Assembly: GCA_017541035.1 (NCBI GenBank)
Contig: JAFXZW010000114.1
Coordinates: forward strand, 1 to 49,477
Direction: 5' to 3'
Length of the DNA stretch: 49,477 nt
Source of the DNA: Eubacterium sp.
GTDB taxonomy: Bacteria > Bacillota > Clostridia > Lachnospirales > Lachnospiraceae
The notes under the pieces were generated by a model. It made no database searches. It was not told the DNA's origin and saw only the letters and a list, made by a program, of their open reading frames with translations. The number at the start of each line of letters is the position of its first letter. Position 1 is the stretch's first letter. The translations under genes were made by a program, and so were the position numbers. Below are positions 34,018-43,207 of the stretch, in pieces.

Positions 34018-35900
34018 ATGAAGAAGAAAATGAAACGTCTTATGTCCGGCATCCTTGCGGGACTTCTTTCTTTTTCGATAACAGCCTGCGGCAGTTCGGA
34101 GAAGACAGCAACCACTGATACAGAAATAACCACATCCAAGGAAGGAAATGCTACGGAAGAAACGACCGAGAATAATAAGGAAAAAGACTCCGGACTTTCC
34201 GGTTATACGGCAACAGAGCTTGCAGTGATCCTGGGCAACGGCTTTAACCTTGGCAACACCATGGAAGCTGCGGACATGACCAGGCCGGGAGACTATGCAA
34301 AAAACCAGCCGGCACACTTCGAAACCCTGTGGGGCCAGCCCATCACAACAAAGGAATGATCGATGATATCCACAATGCGGGTATGGATACCCTTCGGATT
34401 CCCGTTGCCTGGACAAATGCCATGGATATAGAAAATGGGGATTATACCATCGGCGAAGCATATATGGCACGTGTCAAGGAGATCGTGGACTGGGCTTTGG
34501 AGGACGGTATGTTCGTAGTCCTGAACGATCACTGGGACGGCCAGTGGTGGGGCGTTTTCGGAGAAAAGGATGAGTCCCGCCGAAAGATCGGCTATGACAT
34601 TTTCACAAGTATGTGGACCCAGATTGCGGATACGTTCAAGGATTATGATGAGCATCTGATCCTAGAGGGCGGAAATGAGGAACTGGGCGACCGATTCAAT
34701 GATGTCGGGAATCCCATTGTACAAAACGGAAACGGCCTCTCCAAGGATGAATGCTATGAGACGGCGAATAAAGTGAATCAGCTTTTTGTAGATACCGTCC
34801 GTGCATCCGGCGGAAAGAACGCAGAACGTTTCCTTCTGATTCCGGGATATGGTACGGATATTACCCAGACACTGGACAGCCGTTGGAAGATGCCCACAGA
34901 TACCGCGAAGGAGAAGCTTTTCCTGTCCGTGCATTACTACACTCCCTGGAGCTACTGCGGCAGTTCGGGCTCTTCGACCTGGGGCACAAAGAAGAATTAT
35001 GAGGAAATGAACACCCTTATGAAGAATCTTTCCGTTTATCCGGAAAAGGGAATCCCGGTGATCATCGGTGAGTGCGGTGTGCTTCCTACCTCCAACCGTG
35101 AAATGAAGCCCAACTGGAACCTCTGGTATGATAATTTCTTTGCCAACTGCGATCTGTACGGGTATGTTCCTCTGCTTTGGGATACCGGAAATATGCTGGA
35201 TCGGAATACGCACAAATGGATTGATGACGGTGTGAAGGATTTCCTGATTCAGAACAGCTATGAGAAGCAGAAGTCCATGTCTCCGGAGGAGATCAGGGCC
35301 GCTGCGGAGAAAAGAATGGCTGACGGTTTAAGCGCCGCTCCCGAAACCTTTGATTCCTCCCAGAAGCTGGCAGGTGACGGAACGGCGATTGCCTGGATCA
35401 TGTGGGATTCCATGGACTGGAGTATCGTTTACAGCGTGGGTGATACCTATGATCCGGATTCCAAAACCTTCGGCATCAAGGCAACTGATGTAGAAGTGAC
35501 AGGTGAGGGAACCTATACCATTTCCCTTGATTTCACCGGTACGGATAATAAGAAATCGGACGGAACCGCATTCTCGGCCATCGGTATTGCCAATGGCGAG
35601 GAGCTTTTCCCCGGTTATATCATCAATATCAAAAAGGTGCTCATTAACGGTAAGGAATATAAGCTGCACGGCAGAAACTATACCTCCTCGGATGACGGAC
35701 TTTGCACACGGAGCAACCTTTATAATGAATGGGTACCCAGTGTTCCCGAAGACGCCCGGACCATGGGAGGCGGAACTACAGGCTGCAGTCCTACCATTCT
35801 GGAAAAGGAGTGCGGAGCAGTGGAAACCATCGAAATCACCTTTGACTACCTCCCGGGTGAACAGGGAATCTCAACGAATGATGCCAATTCCAAGAACTGA
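34018..35900 (+). pseudogene. GH5-type endo-glycanase lipoprotein with C-terminal NLYNEW module, interrupted by a -1 frameshift
   Basis: A secreted glycoside hydrolase split in two frames. The first (34018-34359) has a lipoprotein signal peptide with lipobox SITAC and Cys24, a Thr/Glu spacer and the GH5 opening LGNGFNLGNTMEA. It stops at TGA 34357-34359. One missing base in AAGGA(A)ATG at about 34355 restores the text WGQPITTKE-MIDDIHNAGMDTLRIPVAW, which continues to 35900. The second part has the acid/base Glu in EGGNEELG, HYYTPW, the nucleophile Glu in VIIGECG and LLWDTGN. The last 160 residues (35370-35858) are a module shared with the 39.5 kb surface protein. It may be a true mutation or a sequencing error. 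Confidence 0.85.
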
Positions 35901-35926
35901 GAAAGCATGGGCGGGAGGTACCTCAT

Positions 35927-37411
35927 TTGAATAATAAGTACTATGACACCTCAGAGTGGCTGCGTCACATCGAAAAGGGGATCGCACAGGGCCCCTTTTC
36001 GGCGGACTGGGACAGCCTTTCCTCCTTCCGGGTGCCGGATTGGTTCTTAAAGGAGAAATTCGGAATCTTTCTTCATTGGGGACTCTACAGTGTTCCGGCC
36101 TACCGGAATGAGTGGTATTCCCGGAATATGTATATCCAGGGGACGCCGGAATTTGACTATCATAGAAAGACCTACGGTCCTCAGAAGGATTTCGGATATA
36201 AGGATTTTATCCCCCTTTTTCGGGCAGAGCATTTTGATCCGAAGGAATGGATCCGTCTTTTTAAAGAAGCGGGAGCACGTTATATCTTCCCGGTAGCCGA
36301 GCATCACGACGGCTTTCAGATGTACCGATCGGCTCTTTCTCCCTGGAATTCCTTTGAAATGGGTCCGAAGAGGGATGTGATCGGTGAACTGAAGCGTGAA
36401 GCCGAAAAGGAAGGACTGCATTTCTGTACCTCCAGCCACCGGGCAGAGCATTGGTGGTTTATGGGGCATGGGAAGGAATTTGACAGCGATGTGAAAGACC
36501 CCCTGTCCCTGGGAGATTTCTACTGGCCTGCCATGCCGGAGCCGGATAATTTTGATATGCGGAGCACCCCCTTTCCTACGGAGGAATACCTGAACGACTG
36601 GCTCATCCGTACGGTGGAGCTGATCGATCTTTTTTCTCCGGAGCTTCTTTACTTTGACTGGTGGATCGGACATGAAGCCTTTAAACCCTATCTGCAAAAG
36701 CTGATGGCTTATTACTATAATCGAATGGCAGCATCCGGAAAAAGGGCTGCTGTCTGCGGAAAGCTGGATGATATTGCTTTCGGAACAGGCATCGCGGAAG
36801 TGGAGCGCGGCGGTTTCGCGGAAGCAAAGGCTTTCCCCTGGCAGACGGATACAGCCGTGGCACGTAATTCCTGGTGTCATACCACATCCCTGAATTATAA
36901 GAGCAGCCGGGAGATCATCGGTAACCTGATCGATGTAGTGAGCAGGAACGGGAATCTTCTTCTGAATGTTGGTCCCACCGCGGATGGAACGATCCCGGAG
37001 GGCGACAGAAGGATTCTTTCCGATGTGGGAGAGTGGTTAAGGATCAACGGTGAAGCTGTCTACGGAAGTCATGTATGGCGCATCTCGGGAGAAGGACCTA
37101 CAAAGGATGAAGAGGGCGCCTTTAAGGATGATACCGAAAAGACCTATACGGATCAGGATATCCGTTTTACCACCGGTCATGGAGCCATCTACGCTTTCGC
37201 CATGCATTTCCCCGATACGGGCAAACTGCTTATCCGGTCAATGCCGGCGAAGGATACGGAACAGGCTCCGGCTTTTCTGGGAATCATTCGGAATGTCCGT
37301 ATACTGGGATTTGATGAGTCCGTGAGGTTTGAAAGAAGGGAGGACGGACTTCTGGTTACAGCTGATGTGTCCTCCGCTTTCCCGGTGGTGATCAGGATCG
37401 ATGTTGCTTAA
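35927..37411 (+). CDS. GH29 alpha-L-fucosidase, cytoplasmic
   Basis: Removes alpha-L-fucose from glycans with retention. The 494-residue protein shows the GH29 pattern WFLKEKFGIFLHWGLYSVPAY.NEWY, the VAEHHDGFQMYRS motif, the nucleophile region LLYFDWWIG with Asp, and GNLLLNVGPTADGTIP. There is no signal peptide, so it should act on imported oligosaccharides. The start is TTG 35927 with GGGAGG 10 bases before it. It follows the GH5 gene by 26 bases and precedes the sensor kinase by 34, so all three are likely one operon. The acid/base residue cannot be named with confidence. Confidence 0.9.
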   Translation: MNNKYYDTSEWLRHIEKGIAQGPFSADWDSLSSFRVPDWFLKEKFGIFLHWGLYSVPAYRNEWYSRNMYIQGTPEFDYHRKTYGPQKDFGYKDFIPLFRAEHFDPKEWIRLFKEAGARYIFPVAEHHDGFQMYRSALSPWNSFEMGPKRDVIGELKREAEKEGLHFCTSSHRAEHWWFMGHGKEFDSDVKDPLSLGDFYWPAMPEPDNFDMRSTPFPTEEYLNDWLIRTVELIDLFSPELLYFDWWIGHEAFKPYLQKLMAYYYNRMAASGKRAAVCGKLDDIAFGTGIAEVERGGFAEAKAFPWQTDTAVARNSWCHTTSLNYKSSREIIGNLIDVVSRNGNLLLNVGPTADGTIPEGDRRILSDVGEWLRINGEAVYGSHVWRISGEGPTKDEEGAFKDDTEKTYTDQDIRFTTGHGAIYAFAMHFPDTGKLLIRSMPAKDTEQAPAFLGIIRNVRILGFDESVRFERREDGLLVTADVSSAFPVVIRIDVA

Positions 37412-37445
37412 CGCCTGTGTAAAATGACAGTACGGAGTATGGTCG

Positions 37446-39254
37446 ATGTTACGTGACAAGCTGAAAAATCTGAAGCTGCGGCAGAGAATGTTGCTGGTCT
37501 ATGCGATCGGCTGTCTTCTGCCGCTTCTTTTTATTGTGGTTTTCATGATCAATTCCTCACGTAACACACTGATCTCAATGGAGATTGCCGACGAAAAGCA
37601 GAAAATGAACACAGTGAAGGAAGAGCTGGAGGAAGCTATGGATCGTTCCGTGGATCTGTCCGAGCGGATGTTCTTTGACAGTATGCTTCAGATGATCGGT
37701 ATTTCTCCTGTCGCCGAGGAAGATACCCTGCTTTTTGATTTCCGTGACTTTGACCACCTGATGAACTATGCACGGCAGAATGTCGGAAGCATCTCATCCA
37801 TTTCCATCTATGTAAATCCGGGTACCGTGGAAAGGGTGGATAACCGCCGTTTCCGTCTGATCACGGATACGATACGGGAAAAGGAATGGTACAAAAATAC
37901 CATTGCTGCTGCCGGACTCCCGAGCTGGTCCTATCTGACTGATTTCGCCACGGGCAGGCGAAGCATACGTCTGACGAGAATTCTGTATTCCCGCACCACC
38001 CGTGAGGAGATCGGTATCATCAGCATATCCCTGGATCCTGCTCTGACCGAGGATTTTGTCCTTGAAATGGAGGGCTTCACCGTCATGACATTGAATGACA
38101 GAAGCATCGTTCATGCCAATTTCGACATAACGGAGGAGGAAGCAGCGCTTCTTCTTTCCAAATCAGAAGCATCCGAAAATAATACACGTATCCGCTTTCG
38201 CGGTTTTGTCTGTGCGCTTACGGAAATCCGAATCACTCCCCGAACCTCCACGGATTACTATGAGATCCTTACGGCCAGACCTCTTGGAGATATCGATGCC
38301 GCTGTCCGCGGAAATATGAGAAGCACCGTGATCCCTCTTATTCTGGCAGCACTGGTCATGCTGCTTGCCATTTTTCTGTTCAACAGCTGGTTTACGAAGC
38401 GGATCACCGCCCTCGGTTACGCCATGCATAACGTGACCATGAAGAAATATGATGCGGCGGAAGATGTGATCGGTGATGCGAAGGATGAGATCTGGGAGCT
38501 TTATAATGATATGAATCATATGGTGACGGATATGCAGGAGCTGTCCGAAGCCGCTGCCAATGAGAGGATACAGAAGGAACTGATCTATTCCCGCCAGCGG
38601 GATGTGGAATTCAAGATGCTCACAACACAGATCAATCCGCATTTCCTCTATAACACGCTGGAAAATATCCGTATGCTTGCGGTGATCAATCATGAAAATG
38701 AGATTGAGGACATTTCCGTCCGGTTGACCAGGCTTCTCCGGAGCTCTCTGGAAGCCGGAAGCGAACTGAAGACCCTGGCCTGGGAGATGGATAAGGTTGA
38801 CTGTTATATCGGTATTCAGGATTACCGTTTCGGGGACCGGATCTCCGCCAGTATCGAATATGATCCGGAACAGGCGGAACAGGTAATGATCATGCCTTTT
38901 CTGATTCAGCCCTTCGTGGAGAATGCCTATGTCCATGCTATGGAGGAAATGGATGAGGGAGGACAGATCCTGATCCGGGCGGAAATCGGCAAAACTTTGG
39001 ATATCATCATTCAGGACAACGGACGCGGCATGAGCCGGAAGGAGCTGACCCGGATCCTGAGCAGTATGAATGATGTGGAAGAGCTGGACCGGACTCATAT
39101 CGGCGTTGCCAACGTAAATCAGCGGATCCGACTCCGTTTCGGGGAAGCCTACGGTGTTACCTTTACCAGTGAGGAAGGAAAGGGTACTACCGTGAAGCTG
39201 CATATGCCGCTGATCCGTAAAAATGAAGTTTCTCCACCCGGAAAAGAGGAATAA
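37446..39254 (+). CDS. YesM-type sensor histidine kinase
   Basis: Membrane sensor of the class that pairs with YesN-type AraC regulators in carbohydrate uptake loci. The 602-residue protein has membrane helices at about 16-35 and 294-313, an extracellular sensor domain between them (double Cache-like) and a HAMP linker. The His kinase domain has MLTTQINPHFLYNTLENIRML (phospho-acceptor His399), the N box QPFVENAYVHAM and the G boxes DNGRGMS and GVANVNQRIRLRFG. The partner regulator is probably the YesN-type gene at 46.8-48.4 kb on the other strand, not adjacent as is usual. Confidence 0.92.
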   Translation: MLRDKLKNLKLRQRMLLVYAIGCLLPLLFIVVFMINSSRNTLISMEIADEKQKMNTVKEELEEAMDRSVDLSERMFFDSMLQMIGISPVAEEDTLLFDFRDFDHLMNYARQNVGSISSISIYVNPGTVERVDNRRFRLITDTIREKEWYKNTIAAAGLPSWSYLTDFATGRRSIRLTRILYSRTTREEIGIISISLDPALTEDFVLEMEGFTVMTLNDRSIVHANFDITEEEAALLLSKSEASENNTRIRFRGFVCALTEIRITPRTSTDYYEILTARPLGDIDAAVRGNMRSTVIPLILAALVMLLAIFLFNSWFTKRITALGYAMHNVTMKKYDAAEDVIGDAKDEIWELYNDMNHMVTDMQELSEAAANERIQKELIYSRQRDVEFKMLTTQINPHFLYNTLENIRMLAVINHENEIEDISVRLTRLLRSSLEAGSELKTLAWEMDKVDCYIGIQDYRFGDRISASIEYDPEQAEQVMIMPFLIQPFVENAYVHAMEEMDEGGQILIRAEIGKTLDIIIQDNGRGMSRKELTRILSSMNDVEELDRTHIGVANVNQRIRLRFGEAYGVTFTSEEGKGTTVKLHMPLIRKNEVSPPGKEE

Positions 39255-39258
39255 GAAG

Positions 39259-39289
39259 AATGCGGTGCCAGATGGTACCGCATTTTTTA
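39259..39289 (+). terminator. Intrinsic terminator after the sensor kinase
   Basis: AATGCGGTGCC pairs with GGTACCGCATT (one G-U) and runs into six T. Confidence 0.9.
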
Positions 39290-39326
39290 TGAGTAAAATA
39301 ATTACCGCTTTTTAAGTGAAAATCCT

Positions 39327-39366
39327 AAGGTATCAATATTTTACCTTTCTTGTTAAAATTTTAACA
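39327..39366. promoter_or_regulatory. Palindromic operator candidates upstream of the surface protein
   Basis: TGTTAAAATTTTAACA (39351-39366) is a perfect 16-base palindrome, and AAGGTA...TACCTT (39327-39347) is a second dyad. The 215-base gap is AT-rich and otherwise holds only the upstream terminator and the ribosome site. TTGTTA (39350) with AATGTT 17 bases on is a poor promoter, as expected for an activated gene. Binding by the YesN-type regulator or another factor is inference. Confidence 0.45.
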
Positions 39367-39469
39367 GTCGTTAATGTTGTGATCACTCAGTTCCCACATT
39401 GGAAGAAAAAAGCCTTACGCAGGGACGGAATGTTCACAGGATCATCATGAAAAGAAGAGGAGAACGAAG

Positions 39470-41389
39470 ATGAAGAAACTGCTGAAACGCATTTCTGCAA
39501 CGCTCGTAGCCGGTGTGCTGGCAGTAGCCGCCGTACCTCACATTGCGTTTGCAGGAGAAGCAAGGGATGCCGAGATCGCCGCTTATAAGGACGGTACCGC
39601 ATACCTTTCCATCAACAATTCCGACTGGGCTGACTTTGATGCGACCTACACAACAGCGGAAATCACCGGAAACGGTACCTATACCGTATCCATGGAAGCA
39701 AAAGAACCCCAGAATCTGGCACAGTTTAATGCTCTTCAGGTAAAGAACGGTGAGACTGTGATGGGAAATCAGTCCATCGTGACCGTTGACTCCATTAAGA
39801 TCAATGGCTCTCCCATTGAAATGGCCGGTTACAGCTACACCTGTTCTGCAGATGGTGCCGGTATCGAGACACGTGTAAACCTTTATAATGAATGGAACAA
39901 GCCTACGGATGATTCCGGAGCGATCGCAAAGGATACCCGTTGTGAGCAGGATGCAGCAGGAGCTACCGCAATGCTCTGGGGAGCTGACAAGCTCGAAGGA
40001 TTCCAGTCCGTAGAAGTAACCTTTACCGTTTCCCATTTCGGTGAAAATGTAGCGGAAGAGGTAGTAAAGAACAAGGAAGCAAAGCCGCTTCCCGCTGAAG
40101 GAACTCTCACCTACATCCAGTACGCTGATAAGGACTGGGCTAACCAGACCTGGAGCGGCTCCGATGCGGAAACGATTGTCTGCAAGAATGCAACCGTTAC
40201 CGGTGCCGGTGAGTACACGGTAGGAATCGAGATCAACGCCAAGGCTGATGCACCGGCTAAAGGCTTTGCCTTTATCGATGTTGAGATCCTGAACGGCGAA
40301 GAGTATTTCCCCTATGGTTACATGAACATCAAGAACGTTAAGGTTAACGGTGCGGATGCCGCGCTGGAAGGCGCTCCCTACACCAGCTCCGATGACGGTG
40401 TAACAACTCGTGTAAACCTGTACAATGAATGGGTAGATACCTCCAATAAGGATTTCGGCGGAAGACTGGCAGAAGGCATCGACGCCAAGACAGCTTCCCC
40501 CGTTTCTCTGAAGATCGTGACTGAAAAGCCCGATGAGGAGATCAAGTCCGTAGAAGTAACCTATGAGCTTTTCACAGAAGGCGGAATTCCTTTTGGTTCT
40601 TATGTTGAAACCAAAGAAGAGCCCGTTGATACCACCGGCCCCTGGACAGCATTCATGATGTTCTCCGATGGTAAGGAACAGTCTTGGCAGAACTTCAACC
40701 CCGGCGTAGGTACGGAAGCAACCGTAACCGGTGACGGCGTTTATGAAGTAGCCATCAAGGCAGAAGATGTAAATGCAACCACCAAGGCAGAACCTCAGCA
40801 AGGCGCACTGGTATTCCTGGTTGATATTCAGGAAATGGGCAAGGCTATGAAGTCTGTCGGCACCCTTCGCGCAAATGATAAGGATGAACTCAAGGATACG
40901 GATGCCAAGGTTAAGATCGCCGTATTCGTAGACGGCAACAAGATCACAACCAACAGCGACAGTCTGGTTCTCGGTGATATCGAGGGTAACGGACGTTTCC
41001 GTATCGACATTTCCAACGCATATGACGGATCCGGCACAGGCATCGGTGAGAATCCGGCCTGCGATACCGCAGCACTGACTCCCGAGAAGGAAGTTCGGGT
41101 GGTATTCGCTATCTCCGGTACCGGCGTAGGTACAGCAGGTGATACCAACCTTGAGAAGTATCTGGAGGAGAAGGGTTACGTAGAGAAGGTAACCGAAGCT
41201 CCTACAACCGAGAAGGCTACTGAGGCTACAACAGCTGCTCCCACAACAGACACAACGGAAAAAGCCAAGACCGAGGAGAAGAGCGGCCTGTCCACAGGCG
41301 CGATCATCGGTATCGTATGCGGCGGTGTTGCAGTCGTTGCCGCAGCAGTATGCGGAATCCTTGTAGCAAAGAAGAAAAAGAAAGACTGA
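39470..41389 (+). CDS. Membrane-anchored surface protein with three NLYNEW modules
   Basis: Secreted protein of 639 residues with signal peptide (about 1-28, cut near AFAG-EA). It has three related modules of about 150 residues at 43-190, 213-367 and 391-554, a Thr/Glu/Pro linker (575-600), a C-terminal membrane helix (608-633) and the tail KKKKKD. There is no LPXTG. Module 2 has NGEE.FP.GY.NIK.V..NG, YTSSDDG (304-310) and NLYNEWV (316-322); module 1 has YTCSADG and NLYNEW; module 3 is more diverged. The same module ends the GH5 enzyme at 35.4-35.9 kb. I know no named family for it; carbohydrate binding at the cell surface is the likely job by context. Confidence 0.85.
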   Translation: MKKLLKRISATLVAGVLAVAAVPHIAFAGEARDAEIAAYKDGTAYLSINNSDWADFDATYTTAEITGNGTYTVSMEAKEPQNLAQFNALQVKNGETVMGNQSIVTVDSIKINGSPIEMAGYSYTCSADGAGIETRVNLYNEWNKPTDDSGAIAKDTRCEQDAAGATAMLWGADKLEGFQSVEVTFTVSHFGENVAEEVVKNKEAKPLPAEGTLTYIQYADKDWANQTWSGSDAETIVCKNATVTGAGEYTVGIEINAKADAPAKGFAFIDVEILNGEEYFPYGYMNIKNVKVNGADAALEGAPYTSSDDGVTTRVNLYNEWVDTSNKDFGGRLAEGIDAKTASPVSLKIVTEKPDEEIKSVEVTYELFTEGGIPFGSYVETKEEPVDTTGPWTAFMMFSDGKEQSWQNFNPGVGTEATVTGDGVYEVAIKAEDVNATTKAEPQQGALVFLVDIQEMGKAMKSVGTLRANDKDELKDTDAKVKIAVFVDGNKITTNSDSLVLGDIEGNGRFRIDISNAYDGSGTGIGENPACDTAALTPEKEVRVVFAISGTGVGTAGDTNLEKYLEEKGYVEKVTEAPTTEKATEATTAAPTTDTTEKAKTEEKSGLSTGAIIGIVCGGVAVVAAAVCGILVAKKKKKD

Positions 41390-41421
41390 TCGTCAGCCTC
41401 TTGACGACAGATAATGGCAAC

Positions 41422-41459
41422 AAGAGGGCAGCATACCGGACAAGGCGTGCTGCCTTCTT
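41422..41459 (+). terminator. Stem-loop after the surface protein
   Basis: AAGAGGGCAGCAT pairs with GTGCTGCCTTCTT (two G-U pairs) around a 12-base loop. There is no strong T run, so it is a partial terminator or processing site that would let the importer genes be expressed at a different level. A shorter stem TCGTCA/TGACGA lies just upstream (41390-41407). Confidence 0.55.
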
Positions 41460-41509
41460 ACAGGAAAAGAAGCTTGTTAAGACACTGTAGATAAGGCGGG
41501 AGGATACCT

Positions 41510-43195
41510 ATGAAGGATAAAGAAACGACGGATAAGATGCCGTCGGTGTCCAAACCGGATGACCTGTTAAACAGAGTCATGGAAGAATCATCCTCAGCTT
41601 TCGAGGACGTAAATGCGGATGAAGCAGAAACGGCCATGGAAGAGATGGAGAAACGCCGGGAAGAAATGGAACAGGCAATTGCAGAAGATAAGCCTGCCCC
41701 AGGAGCCTATGCCATTCACATGAAACGGGCAAAGGAGCTTGAGGAACAGGTTCTCACTCTGGATAGCAAAAAGAAAAAAAAGGAACGGGAGCCTGTCTGG
41801 ATCGTTTACGGAATCCACAGGGTCGTAGCTCTCATCATGTTCTTCATGATCTTCATCCCCGGACTGAATCCCGCCAGGCTCAGCGGACTGATCTCCGATA
41901 ATCTGTCCCTGTTCACCTCGGCAATCTCCTATAACAGTCTGGTGGAAAATGTAGGGCGAGGATTCCGAAGGGGCTGGGTTGAGGAAAGTACCTTCCAGTT
42001 CATTTTCATAGCTGCCATCGTTCTTCTGGTTGGCATTCTGATCGCATCCGCCGCAGCCTGCATCAATCTGGGTAATCTGAAATGCAAGCGGATCGCCCAT
42101 CTGGTCAGTCTGGGAGGTATTCTGGTTTCCGGCGCGGGAATCGGACTTCTGATCGCAGGCTATGAAAAAATGAAGGAAAGCGGCAATCTGGAGAAGGCAG
42201 CACCGGAATTCTCTTTCGGAATTATTTTCTACATCATCTTGCTGTCAATCATTCTGATCGCTACGATCGTAGAACTGATCTGTACTCCGAAACCGGAAGC
42301 AGGCATGAAGGCAGCTATGGAATCCCGTTTTAAGCTGTTCCTGATGTTCCTTCCCTTTGCACTGTTGGCCTTTGTATTCTGCTATCTTCCTCTTTGGGGA
42401 TGGCGTTATTCCTTCTTCAATTATCGGTCCGGCGGAGAACTGACATCCGATAATTATGTGGGATTCTACTGGTTTAAGTATCTTTTCACCAATGCGGCAA
42501 CAAGGGGCGAGATCTTCCGGGTGCTGAGAAACACCCTGGCCATGAGTGGTCTTGGCATCCTGACAAGCTGGATTCCTCTGGCCTTTGCGGTCTTCCTGAC
42601 GGAGATCAATTCCAAGCCATTTAAGCGAATTGTCCAGACACTGACAACCATTCCCAACTTCATCAGCTGGATCCTGGTGTATACCGTTGCGCTGGCGATT
42701 TTCTCCACCGACGGTTTTATCAACACCATTTTCGGCGCAACAGGCAATCATCTGATGGGTGACAACTACACCTGGCTGAAGATGCTGCTCTGGGGACTGT
42801 GGAAGGGCGTAGGCTGGAGCGCCATCATTTATATCGCCGGTATTTCAGGAATCGACCGACAGCTTTATGAAGCGGCCCGGGTTGACGGTGCCGGACGATT
42901 CCAGAGAATCTGGCATGTGACGATCCCCGGACTTCTGCCTACCTATATGGTCATGCTGCTGATGGCAGTAGCGGGCATGCTGTCCAACGGTCTGGATCAG
43001 TATCTGGTATTCAGTAACGCAGATAATATGGAACATATGGAGGTTCTTGACCTTTACGTATATCATCTGGGCTTCGGCGGAGGCAGTATCCCGCTGTCCA
43101 CGGTAATCGGTATGGCCAAGTCTCTGATCAGTGTGGCGCTGCTCTTTATGGCTAACGGAATCTCCAAGCTGGTTCGCCATGAAAGTATCGTATAA
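41510..43195 (+). CDS. LplB-type ABC sugar permease with a 270-residue N-terminal membrane extension
   Basis: Inner-membrane permease of a CUT1-family oligosaccharide importer. The normal LplB-like domain runs from about residue 275 (LMFLPFALLAFVFCYLPLWGW) to 561 and has the EAA loop YEAARVDGAGRFQRIWHVTIPGL. The usual protein is about 300 residues; this one is 561. The extra part is a charged coiled-coil region (30-92) followed by about four membrane helices (97-117, 163-186, 197-217, 236-258) resembling nothing I recognise. GGGAGG precedes ATG 41510. It pairs with the YtcP-type permease 12 bases downstream. No ATPase gene is present, so a shared MsmK-like ATPase elsewhere is expected. Confidence 0.9.
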   Translation: MKDKETTDKMPSVSKPDDLLNRVMEESSSAFEDVNADEAETAMEEMEKRREEMEQAIAEDKPAPGAYAIHMKRAKELEEQVLTLDSKKKKKEREPVWIVYGIHRVVALIMFFMIFIPGLNPARLSGLISDNLSLFTSAISYNSLVENVGRGFRRGWVEESTFQFIFIAAIVLLVGILIASAAACINLGNLKCKRIAHLVSLGGILVSGAGIGLLIAGYEKMKESGNLEKAAPEFSFGIIFYIILLSIILIATIVELICTPKPEAGMKAAMESRFKLFLMFLPFALLAFVFCYLPLWGWRYSFFNYRSGGELTSDNYVGFYWFKYLFTNAATRGEIFRVLRNTLAMSGLGILTSWIPLAFAVFLTEINSKPFKRIVQTLTTIPNFISWILVYTVALAIFSTDGFINTIFGATGNHLMGDNYTWLKMLLWGLWKGVGWSAIIYIAGISGIDRQLYEAARVDGAGRFQRIWHVTIPGLLPTYMVMLLMAVAGMLSNGLDQYLVFSNADNMEHMEVLDLYVYHLGFGGGSIPLSTVIGMAKSLISVALLFMANGISKLVRHESIV

Positions 43196-43207
43196 GGGGG
43201 TGAGTGA

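Noticed and set aside
34345-34360. Programmed -1 frameshifting in the GH5 gene
   Set aside because: AAAGGAA does not fit the X XXY YYZ slippery pattern and no downstream stimulatory hairpin is evident; a simple base loss is more likely.
39434-40801. 455-residue minus-strand open frame opposite the surface protein
   Set aside because: The plus strand has a signal peptide, repeated modules and an anchor; the opposite frame is Cys/Gly/Ile-rich and has no domain.
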